This document shows, in pieces, positions 24,596 through 36,200 of a stretch of DNA of 64,000 bases. The position numbers were made by a program, and so were the translations under genes. The DNA comes from Macrosteles quadrilineatus (lineage: Eukaryota; Arthropoda; Insecta; Hemiptera; Cicadellidae), in NCBI RefSeq assembly GCF_028750875.1, contig NW_026542600.1, forward strand, positions 25,956,991 through 26,020,990, given 5' to 3'. Each line of letters begins with the position of its first letter. The stretch's first letter is position 1. Under the pieces are notes generated by a model. That model saw only the letters and a list, made by a program, of their open reading frames with translations, was not told the origin of the DNA and did not search any database.

Positions 24596-24615
24596 TATTT
24601 TTACTTATTTTTGGA

Positions 24616-24621
24616 AATAAA
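24616..24621 (+). promoter_or_regulatory. Candidate FAIM poly(A) signal
   Basis: This is an AATAAA just beyond the mariner-like insertion. I see none between the stop codon and the insertion; another lies inside it at about 24040. Confidence 0.4.
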
Positions 24622-26760
24622 GTTATAATTATTATTGTTTGTTAGGTATCTATTTTCTTACCCAAACATATTTTAGTAGTAACTTATGTTTTGGATTTGT
24701 ATGATTAGGCTACATGCTCATCAGTTTATCCTTAAATACAAGGACTTCAGTTAACGAAGATACAAAAACCATTACAAAGTGCATGGGACAAGCAAATGCT
24801 TTGCATAGCCTCGGTGTGAGAATTTTCTGCCTAACATTTTGACCACACTGGAAACAATTTCATCTCCAAGCAAAACCATACAATTTGGGAAAACGTTTAA
24901 AGGGTTAAGTAATCATAAATGTTTGTATTTTCACAAATTTCTTTGTCAACCTTTTCCCCAGTTCATTAAGGTGACAAAACTAAGCACTCAAGGTCTTTGT
25001 TGTTAAAAATAAAATAAAAATTCTTCTTACATTTAACGTCCAAATAAATGAAATTTTCATATCATGAAGAAAAAAGATACAAAGAGTTTGCATGATAGCA
25101 AATAATCAAATAACATGATGTTTAATGTTTTTTTAACGTTTAGTCAAACACATTTGTACCACAGACAATACCATTTAAACAAATTTTTAAACCAGGTCTT
25201 TGCTTAGGAACAAGGGAAAGAGAATATTTTCAACCCTTTCACGTTCACAATAACGCTGTGCGTACATTTCCTGAAAGCACATTACCTTCGTATGTCAGAT
25301 AGGTTTAATGAGTACTTAAGTGTGCTGCTACAAGAAATTATATAAAGTGTGTTTTATAGCAAAATATATCCATAAACAAGCAAACTACAATCGTTTACTT
25401 AGCCACCATAAGTATAACATGTGAATTTTAAATTTACAGTTTTGTTCTCAGTAATCATTTAGCATACTGGACTTTAAATTTCTTTTTCCCCACCCCCCGC
25501 GTTGTTTGTCAACAAGGGCGCTGACCCCCCACGGCCGCTTGCAGCCCTCACTGATCACGTAAAATAATAACCCGTATTCGAGATACTTTCGCCTGACAAA
25601 AAATCTAACAATTTAAAACTAACGAATATATTATCTATTAGTTAGCTATAAATAAATCTAACTGAGTAGAAGTTATTTACAGCACTTTTTAAAAACTAAC
25701 GAATAAAATAGAAGTTAGCCGAAAAAACTAACTAATATCGCTATTCGTTATTCCCAAGTATGCTTATCCTCTGAGTTCAATATTGTAAAATGAATGTAAA
25801 CAATCCCACTATACAACACCAGGAGAGAACTAGCATTCAAGTGGCATATACTAGAATATTACTTATTACTGAAAAATAATGTTATTACAATTATGTATAT
25901 GTTCAATGGTGTTAAAACATGTAAGGAGATTATGAGCAATTGTACGCAAGAAAGTTGCTGTAAATAAATAACAAAACATAATATTTGAGAACCTTTAATA
26001 GTTGTCTATTAAGCACAATATATGGTATTTAAATTGATATACAAACAAATGGTTAAATATTGACAATAGTCATAACAAAAATAAGTAAACTAAAACAATT
26101 GTACTTGAATCAAATAAACAACAAATAATATAATCCTACAAACTACAATATTTGTGTAATGTAATGGAATGAAACTATTAACATTAAAAAGTATGGACTT
26201 CTTAATGTCTTAATAGGATTATTTGAATCATGAACAAGTGCTAAGGACAAACATAGTGGAATGATTTGTACTCATGAAAAAAAAAAAACAAAAAACAAAC
26301 AAACATAACAAGTTATTGAGACTACTTAGTATGAACGATCTCTCAAGATGCATACAATGTTTTGAATAAATACAAACAAGTTTAAGTTGTTGGGTACCAC
26401 AAAATGGTCCATCAGTCTTACTACTAAATCTTGTTAAAAGCATTATATTCAAACATTTTGTTAAGTTTTAAGTACACATCTTTTGTGGCTGTTAAGATAA
26501 AAAAATGTAGCTGTTTGGATGAAATAATTTTTTGAGTTGCTGTAATTTAATTTAGACAATGCAATTAATTAAATCAAAATAAATTACATCCAAGCAATTT
26601 GTATGAATACTCTGATGAATGCTGAAAGTTATTTTTTGGGTGAGATAAATTTTGAGACCAATATATTTAAACCTAAAAAAAACTTTTGGTACATGACCTG
26701 AGAAAATACTAGAAGTAAGTAATATCAATAATTTAATGCAAAAACAAAATGTATGCCATG
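24622..26760. other. Intergenic region between convergent FAIM and reductase
   Basis: AT-rich with no recognisable exon. A GC-richer patch at about 25490-25560 (runs of C, CACGGCCGC) looks like part of a transposon end. A run of A with CAAA repeats is at 26277-26306. Confidence 0.4.
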
Positions 26761-26766
26761 TTTATT
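26761..26766 (-). promoter_or_regulatory. Candidate reductase poly(A) signal
   Basis: TTTATT on the plus strand is AATAAA on the minus strand. It is the first such hexamer below the stop codon and would give a 3' UTR of about 0.4 kb. Confidence 0.35.
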
Positions 26767-27155
26767 AACGACAGCTTAAAATCGCATTGACATTATTTAA
26801 AAAGTTACTATTTTGGTTACTGTATACTTGGTTGGTAGTTTGGAACAGTATATGAAAATCAAATAGTAAAATTATACATTAATAAACATTTTATACTACC
26901 GTAAGTAATACTTTTGCATAAAGATTCAACAACGTTCTACATACAGAGAAGTCTTCCAAAGTTTAATAATACTTAATACTCCACTATAAAAATCAATGTT
27001 AAATAGATTAACAGTCAAATCTAAACCGAACAAAATGAAAACTACATATTACAACATGGATGTTTTCTAAGTATATTCGAATTAATACTTTTCTCAAGAG
27101 TTTTTGCAAGAGAGCATCCATAAATACTGATACACCATCACCAAATCTGCTGAAT

Positions 27156-27294
27156 TTACAAGTAAAAGTAGATTGCGCCAAAGATTGGCATTATAGCAAA
27201 AGCTGAAGAGTAGGACAAGTTACCAAAAGATCTGACCGTGATCAACAGCAGATAAAACAAAACAACTTGAAGCAGGAAGTTGAACAGCTTGAGC
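27156..27294 (-). CDS. Reductase coding exon 9 (C-terminal hydrophobic tail)
   Basis: It follows tttgtttcag and encodes 45 residues from LKLFNFLLQVVLF to GAIYFYL, with TAA at 27156-27158. The two hydrophobic stretches fit a membrane-associated C-terminus. Confidence 0.92.
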
Positions 27295-30200
27295 CTGAAA
27301 CAAATACAGGTTTTGTCAATAACAAGTTAGTTATGTTAGACGAAAGAATTACTGACATATTCTAAATAGGTCTTCAATAATGCTAAAAAAGTATGGGACA
27401 GCAAATTTGTGTCTTGGACAATAGATTACCAAACTTTTAATCAGTCAGAATATGAAATAAAATATCATACTCTGACCGTGGCTTTAGTCACTTTTTCCTG
27501 TCCACATAAAATATTAGTTTTCCCATAACGACATTATATTAACACACATTACAAAATTTCTGCTCATCAACCCTTCGAGTGCCAGGTCAATAATTCATAT
27601 TTTATAAGACGTTTTATGTTTACTTTTTACTTCTATTACCTGCTGTTGAATTGTAACTGTTTTGTTTTCACTATTTTACTAACCAGGCTGATTTGGAATA
27701 ATAAGTCAATAAAAAAAAAATATATAACAAAGAAAGGTCTTAGTATTTGAAGTAAACATTATACAAAACTGTATTTAGTTGTAAATTTCTAAGTTTTCTT
27801 ATAAATTGTAATGTTCATTCTGATAGCATTATTTGAAACCAAAGTCTTAAACCTTGATGTAGTTAGATAACATTATTATAACACAACTTTTTAGAAAAAA
27901 AAACTTGTTTGTGAGTAAAACCTCAATAACACAATTTATGATCACAGTTGTGGTTCAACTGAAAAATATCATCAAAAGAGTCTGTGACTAACTAGTGCTA
28001 CTACCTAGTAACACATTGAACAACTAGGTGTAACCCCATCTGTTAGCAATAAAACTTTTGACATCAGCTTAAATACAGGTTTTTACTCCTCAGTCTCCAA
28101 GCACTGATAGCCACCTGGCTAGGGCGTGTATCACTTGGCCAGTTTGTCTGCTCGGAATCGAATCCCGTCCCGTGTGGAAAATAATTGGTGACCTGTGTGT
28201 TTGTAGCAATATACTACAACCACTGGGGCATAGTGAGGTATTCATAATCCGAATCTTTTAGCTAAGTGGTTGTTAGTGTATCCTATAAACATACAAGTCA
28301 CCAATGGCCCGTTTTGCTACTTTTTTTTCAAATAAGTAGTTTTTAGCTACTTTCTCTCTATATCCCTTACAGATTTTAGTAAACAACGATATATCATTGC
28401 ATAGCACTCAAAGGGTTAAAGCTAAACCGCTTTCCTGCTGATAACCATGACAAGCCTTAAAACTCTACACATTTTTTAAAAATTCTGCAATAACTAAAGG
28501 TATTTAATAATAGGACTGATTTTCACAGTTAAATTGGACATAATACAAAATTATCCAGTCAGAAGTTTGTTTATACCCATTATTGGTTTTTGTGGATCAG
28601 GGCCACAAAGGCTGAAAATTGATTTTGTTTGCTATTTTTTTTTTTCAATAATGTGTATTCAAGATTAAGAAAAAACACCAAGATTTTTAAAGGTTAGTCA
28701 AAAGATTTTTACAAAAACTTTTGCATGGAGTCAATCTTGTCCCAAACTAATAATTGAATCCCGCCCATCTCTAATTATAAAAAAATGTTATTTACTTATA
28801 ATTTCATTTGTTCACACTCCTTACCTAATGTCATGATTTTCCTAATCCAAACTTGGAAAATACAGTATTATTATTTTAGAAAATACTTGTTTTACAACAA
28901 ATTATACAACAGTTTTCTCCAGTTTTAACACGTTCGCTGCTACGGACGTTCCAGAACGTCAGAGGGGCCAAGGCATTAGGAGCTAGGAATGTTCCGGAAC
29001 GTCACCGTTCATTGTTGTTTAATGTTTCCATGGATCAGCCAGCTCGTCACGAGCGTCCCATATTTATTTGCAGCTCGTGGGGACGTACTTTTCTGACAAT
29101 AAAAAATGTAGTTTCCCAAAATCACCACTAGGGTCGTTTTGAACAGGGCTTTGTCCACCTCTTTCCTGCTGGATAGCGACATTACTTTACCGACTGCAAC
29201 CTGGGTAGTGCTGCTATCTATAAGAATCGCTTAGTACTATAACCAAAACCAGTTTATTGCAGAACATTGCTATCCAGTATAACTACTGTTGTTTTTACTG
29301 TAATTCAGTGTATCAGCGGCGATGTTACACAGCGGTGAATGCTAGTTCAGCTCCTGGCGCCGTCGCGGCATCTAGTGCTTAGCAGCGAACGTGTTAAAGT
29401 GCAATGAAACTATCTTTATGAGATGCCTTAAAAAAATCTGTTGCTTAATATTTTCTGCCACAGCATCTACAAGTTTATAACACACAGAAGCTGAAATAAT
29501 CTTAATCCTGTGTAAAGAGAATTAGTATTCAATCAATGTATGTAAATAGGTTTAATTCCCATAAAGCCTAGCATGAGAATATTTTTTAAACTAATATTTA
29601 AACACAATTGCTGACATGAAATGGATTATAAAATTTATTTTGTAATTTTGGAAAGATAAAATGATTTTATCATAATTTTTAACTAAAATGATCAAACAAA
29701 CCAATAATTTAAATAGATTTTAGCAAAAACTCAAGGTATTTACCATTGTGCCTTTTTCCTTGCACTTGGTAGAGTGGAGTCTTCTTCTTTGCAGAGGTAG
29801 CGACGAACACCTTTGGCCATGTCTTCGAAGAATGCTTCCCAGTCAAGAGGTCCTATATCTAGAGTGAATAGTTGATTGTCTGCTGTGTGTAGGGCCTTGT
29901 GCAGCCGCAGAAGATTGGTATTCTCAAACATCCACTCGGTGAAGATAAACGGAGCTAGTCTGTCAAGAGACTGACCAATGGCAGTGTGCAGCCTCACCAA
30001 CCTATGTAACATTACTTATGTTAGTTATGTTGAAGATAAATGTAACCTTACCCAAAACAAATAAAAATAGAGTTGTTTTATTTGATTTGGGCGTTGTAGG
30101 TTAGTTATGTTGATGATACACAGAGCTAGATTGTCAAGAGACAAAACTTATGTTGAAGACTGAAGAAAAAAGAGCCAGTCATTTTAGAGGCATCTGTACT

Positions 30201-33200
30201 TACATCGGTTAATCCGCCCCCAGATATAATCAAGTCTCTATTGTATTCTGTTTGGTGGTAAAAAAGTGTGGAATGAGAGTTAACTATCCAGTAAATGTGT
30301 GATATAATGACTTTGAGATTCCCAACAAGTTGCTATCTAGGAGACAAGAACAACTGGCAACACAGTGATCTCAAGATGGGCAAGGCATGCCTTTTATTCT
30401 ATACAGACGGTAGTCGATAGGGTGGGAATTTGGGTATGGGGTGTATAGTAACAAAACTAATATCTCCCTAGCCCTGGATAGTAAAGTGACAGCCTTTTAA
30501 TCGGAGGTCCAGGTGATTAAGTGCTGTACAAAAAACCATCCTGGACAGGAACCTACTAAGGGAAAATACTGATTCTCTCAGTCATCAAAAAGTCTGACAC
30601 TAAGGACTGTTAAATATAATATAAAATAAAATGTTTGTTTAAGCCTGCCTTTACTAAAAAAGAACAGCTGTAATGAGATTATTGGAATAACATCACAACA
30701 ATTTAAAATGGTGTAAATAAAACTATTAGTGGAATGTGTTTGAGAATCTTTTTGTTGGTTTTGTGAATAATAATTTTGTTTAATGTAAAAAGTGAGTATT
30801 TATTTAAATATAAAAAAAGTAAGAAAACTTTTCAGGTTATGGGCCCAGGGCTGCTCATGCCATAAAACTAAAAATTAACAACCAGGGCTGCTCATGCCAT
30901 AAAACTAAAAATTAACACCCAGGGCTGCTCATGCCATAAAATAAAACCAAGTAAGAACAGGGCTATTAATGCCATAAAACTAAAACTAGAAGAACAAAGT
31001 TTGAAGTTGTCTCTTAACGTGAGTATAACAACATTTTATTGATAATAATGACCAGTGAAAATGATTATAACACTATTCAAAGACTTAAAAACGTGGAAAC
31101 ATTTGCTATGTGGGAATTTGAGATTAGTGTGTTGTTCAAAGCACGAGAACTGATAGATGTAGTAAACGGAACTGAAACCTTAGATGAACAAGGTGATGAT
31201 GCATCAAAAATAAAAAAGTGGAAGGTAAAGGATGCCAAGGCTCAACATTATATATTGCTAACAATTGATAACCAAATTAAACCTCATATTTTAACTTGTA
31301 AAAACGCCCATGAAATGTTTCAAACATTAAAAAGACCTTTTCAAAAAGATACTGAAACCCAAAAGTGTGCATTACTTCAGGACTTTTACAACTTCAAGTA
31401 CAATAGAGAAATTGATATGATGAGTAACCTTTGCCTAATACAGAACCTAACTTATAAACTAAACCAACTCGACCAGAAAATAGATGACACAATGGTGATA
31501 ACGAAGATCCTGACGATACTACCAGAAAGCTTCAGACATTTCAACAGTGCCTGGGACTCGACATCAGCTACGGAAAGGACACTCGAAAATCTGAAAGCTC
31601 GACTTGTTCAAGAGGAAAGTAAGATGAAATCTATGGACAGCAGTAGTGGTAATGAAAGTACAGTTTTTAAAGCTAGCTCTACTCAATATGAACAAGGTAT
31701 GACTAAATATAATAAGCCTAATAATGTAAAATGTTTCACTTGTCAAAAGATAGGTCACATCCAAAAGAATTGTCCTGGTAAAAAGTTTTGCTCTTTTTGT
31801 AAAAAGAATAACCATTATGAGTCAAACTGTTATCTTAAAAATAAAGTTAAGGAAAATAGGCCAATGATGTGTACTATTTGTAAGAAAAGTAACCATGATA
31901 CTAAGAATTGTTTTTTTTAGAGATAGGTCTAGTAAAAATAACAATAACAAAGATCCTAAAAACACCCATAAAACTGTTTTTCTGGCCAAGGTTAAGGAGG
32001 AACAGGTAGGCCTAATCCTTGAAACAAGTATGCCTAAGCATATAAATGAAGTAAAAGAAGTTAACAAGGCTTTTGTTGTTGACAGTGGTTGCACCCCAAA
32101 CCATATGACCAACTGCAGTAATATTTTAAGTAACTTAAAAGAGTTCAAACAGGAAATATCAGTCGCTAAGAAAAACCAGTCAATGTTTTCTCTAGGTATT
32201 GGTAGCATTGAAACGGACAAGTGTATTTTAAATAATGTCTCTTACGTACCAGAACTTAGTAATAATTTAATGTCTGTAAATGCCATTACGGAAAAAGGTG
32301 GTACAGTTGTCTTCACTAAAAATAAAGTAGAAGTAATTAAAAACGATGAAATGATACTTGAAGGTAATAAAAATAGTCAGGGATTGTATATAGTCAATTT
32401 AAGAAGCAGCATTTGTAGTGAAAATAGTCTCTCTAATGGTAATACCAGCAATGTCACAATTCAGTCAGGTGAGGTGGTAAATAACAGCAGTCAACAAGAA
32501 GACAACGGTGAAAATCAAGAAAATTCTAGTGAATTAATGAAAATATGGCATAAAAAGTTAGGACACCTAAATAATGAGAGCATCAAGAAACTAACTAAAA
32601 TGTCAAGTGGAATGCCATCTGATATAACAAAATGTGAGAACATATTTTGTACAGCTTGCATTGAAGCAAAACATACCAGATTGCCTTTTAATACTGTTAG
32701 GGAACGAGGATCAAAGCCCTTACATATAATCCATTCAGATGTGTGTGGAAAAATAGAACCCTCTACACATGACGGAAAAAGTTACTTCCTTACTTGCATT
32801 GATGATTATACTCATTTCTGTAAAGTATATTTATTGAAAACTAAAGATGAAGCCAATCAATACATTAAAGAATACATCAATGAAGCAGAAGCATACTTTA
32901 ACCTTAAAGCACACAAAATAAGATGTGACAATGGAGGCGAATATGTTTCGACAAACCTAAAAAATTGGTGCAAGGAAAAAGGGATTGTGCTGGATTACAC
33001 TATTCCTCATACACCACAACTGAACGGAACTGCAGAACGAATGAACAGAACTCTGTTAAATAAAGCTAGAGCAATGCTCTTTGATACAAATCTGTCAAAA
33101 GACATGTGGGGAGAGGCAGTGTTAACAGCTGCATATCTGTTAAATAGAAGCCCATCTATAACTGTCGATAGAACTCCAGCTGAAAAATGGTATAACAAGA

Positions 33201-36200
33201 AACCAGATCTCTCTAGACTACAAGTATTCGGAACGGAAGCATACTGTAAGACACTAGGTCGACTAAAGAAACTCGACAAAAGAAGCAAGAAAATGATATT
33301 TGTTGGTTATGCTTTAAATGGATACCGAATGTGGGACGAAGAGAAAAGAAAGATAATCATTTCAAGAGATGTGATTTTTGTAAAGAATAGTGTTACTACT
33401 AAACCTAAAACCGATGATCCACAAGATGTTAAAGAAGAAGCTGTACTAGATGAAAGTGAAGAACTAGAAGAAGAAGACACTATACCTGAACACGAAGAAG
33501 AACATGAACAGGAACCAGAAGACCTATATCAAGAAGAAAATGATACTGATGAAGAAGAACCTGAAATAAGAAACCAAAGATATAATCTTCGACAAAGAAA
33601 CAACATAAAAAGACCTGTCAGATATGAAGACTACGATCTTAACGCACTTTTGACGTACAATGAATGTATCAATGGAGATGAAAAAGAAAAATGGAAAATT
33701 GCAATAAATAATGAAAAAGAATCTCTGAAGAAAAATGAAATTTGGGAAATTGTTGACAGAAAAGAAACTTTAGGAAAGCAAATTTTAACAACTCAATGGA
33801 TTTTCAAAGTCAAAGATGATGGAACCTATAAGGCGAGACTTGTTGTTAAAAGATGTCAGCAAAAAGGGAAAATAGATTTCAAAGATACATTTAGTCCTGT
33901 AGTGGACAGTACTTCACTAAGATTACTTCTTGCTATAGCAGCACAAGAAAACATGCATATACAAACATTTGACATAAAAACAGCATTTCTATATGGTCTA
34001 ATGGAAGAAGACGTGTATATGTTGATACCAGAAGGTTTTGAAGAACAAGGTCAAGTCTGTAAACTAAATAAATCATTGTATGGTTTAAAACAGGCCCCAT
34101 GCTTGTGGAACAAGAAATTTACTTCATTTCTTAAAAGTCAAGGATTGACACAACTGAAGTCAGATCAGTGTATTTTTAAGAATCTCGATAACGATCTCTA
34201 CTTAGCTTTCCATGTAGATGATGGTATTTTGATTGGTAAAAATGAAGGAAAAATTGCAAACCTACTAAAGCAACTTGAAGATGAATTTGAGATGACGATC
34301 AGTCCAAATCCAACAGTTTATATAGGGATGGAGATCAAACGTAACAGGGACGGAATTTTAATCAGTCAAGAAAAGTATGCAAAACAAATTCTTGAAAGAT
34401 TCAATATGAAGAACTGCAAAGAAGTAAAGACACCAATTAACCTGAAAGATACAACTGAAACTCTTCATGAAAATACTACTAAAGGAGCTTTTCCTTACAG
34501 AGAAGCAGTAGGAAGTCTGCTTTACCTCACTAACAAAACCAGACCTGATATGAGTTTTTCAGTCAGTTATGAAAGTAGACACTTGGAAAATCCTGATAAA
34601 AATGATATCCAAAATGTAAAGAGAACCCTTAGATATCTAAAAGGAACACAAACCCATGGAATAAGATTCTCTTCAATTAAACGTGACAAAATTGAGCTGA
34701 ACGCTTATTGTGATTCTGATTTTGCAGGAGACACTCAAGACAGAAAAAGTACAAGTGGTTATGTAATAATGTTCGCAGGTGGACCTGTGACTTGGAGCTC
34801 AAGAAAACAGCCCATTGTAGCACTTTCAACAGCTGAAGTAGAATATATTTCCGCTGCTGAATGCTGCAAGGAACTTAAATATTTGAAAACTCTAATTAGT
34901 GAACTTACTAACAAGCCAGTGAAAATAACACTCAACATAGACAATCAAAGCGCAATGAAAATGATTCAATCCGGTCAAATGAACCGCAGAAGCAAACACA
35001 TTGATGTACGCTATTACTTCATAAGTGAACAATTTCATGAAGGTCTGTTTGCACTCCAATACTGTAGGTCTGATGAACAGTTGGGTGACATTTTCACAAA
35101 ATCTCTTACTTACCCTAAATTTCAAAAGTTCAAAGAAATCCTCATTAAAAGTTTAGCCTAATTTTGAGTTGAAACTTAGAAATAAGATGATGAGGTAAAC
35201 AATGTACTGTACATATAATGTAAATATTATTCATTAAATTAAATGGACAATAAATAGACAATCTAATAAAAACATTGTATTTTCAAATGTTAAAACTGTT
35301 TTTCAACTTTGTAAAACACAAACAATATTATTAACTAAGCTAGCAGTATGGGTTTTCAAGAATCTAGCGTTGAGAAATATATAAAACATTTTATTCTTAA
35401 GGGGGAGTGTTAAATATAATATAAAATAAAATGTTTGTTTAAGCCTGCCTTTACTAAAAAAGAACAGCTGTAATGAGATTATTGGAATAACATCACAACA
35501 ATTTAAAATGGTGTAAATAAAACTATTAGTGGAATGTGTTTGAGAATCTTGTTGTTGGTTTTGTGAATAATAATTTTGTTTAATGTAAAAAGTGAGTATT
35601 TATTTAAATATAAAAAAAGTAAGAAAACTTTTCAAGGACTTCATAAATACTTACCCCTCAAAAAATACTTAAATAGACCCCTCAAGGAAGGATTGGAAAG
35701 GCTTACTGAGCCTAGAAAAGAGGGACATCAGACTGCTTGTGTGTATTTTGCTAACTGGAAACGGCCCTATTAGTAACAAGAAACACCTTGCATCCATTGG
35801 AAGTTCACAGATAGACCAATGCAGATTCTGCGAAAACGAGGTGGAAACATCTGAACACTTGTGGCTGGACTATCCGGCCTTAGCTCAAAAAAGGTTGAAA
35901 ATAGAGAAAGGCCGCAACTCGAACCTGAAGAGATGAGACGATTGGTCGTCTCACAGCTTCTAGGCTATGCCAAAAGCCTTTGTAGGACCATAATATGTAG
36001 GCCTACATAATGTACAATGCATGGTGTCAGAGCTATTTCTTAAATTAAGCCTAAACTTACAATCTTTGGTATGAAGCTTAACAATAGCCAAAATATCACT
36101 GCTACTCTATCAAACAATTAATATTACCTACAATTAGAACTCCAATTATCCAAACTCCAACTATCCGAATTGCTTAAAGAAATTTTAAAAACTTAAAATC

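Larger units (their letters stand above)
30608..35634 (+). mobile_element. Ty1/copia LTR retrotransposon, young, in reductase intron 7
   Basis: This is a 5,027-bp element with 227-bp LTRs (30608-30834 and 35408-35634) that begin TG and end CA. They differ at one position that I can see (T at 30751, G at 35551). AGGAC is duplicated at both flanks (30603-30607 and 35635-35639). A primer site follows the left LTR and a purine tract (AAGGGGGAG) precedes the right one. Gag (31039-31920) and Pol (31895-35161) are long open frames. Pol order is protease, integrase, RT, RNase H, which defines copia. It lies antisense to the host reductase gene and splits LINE C. Confidence 0.97.
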
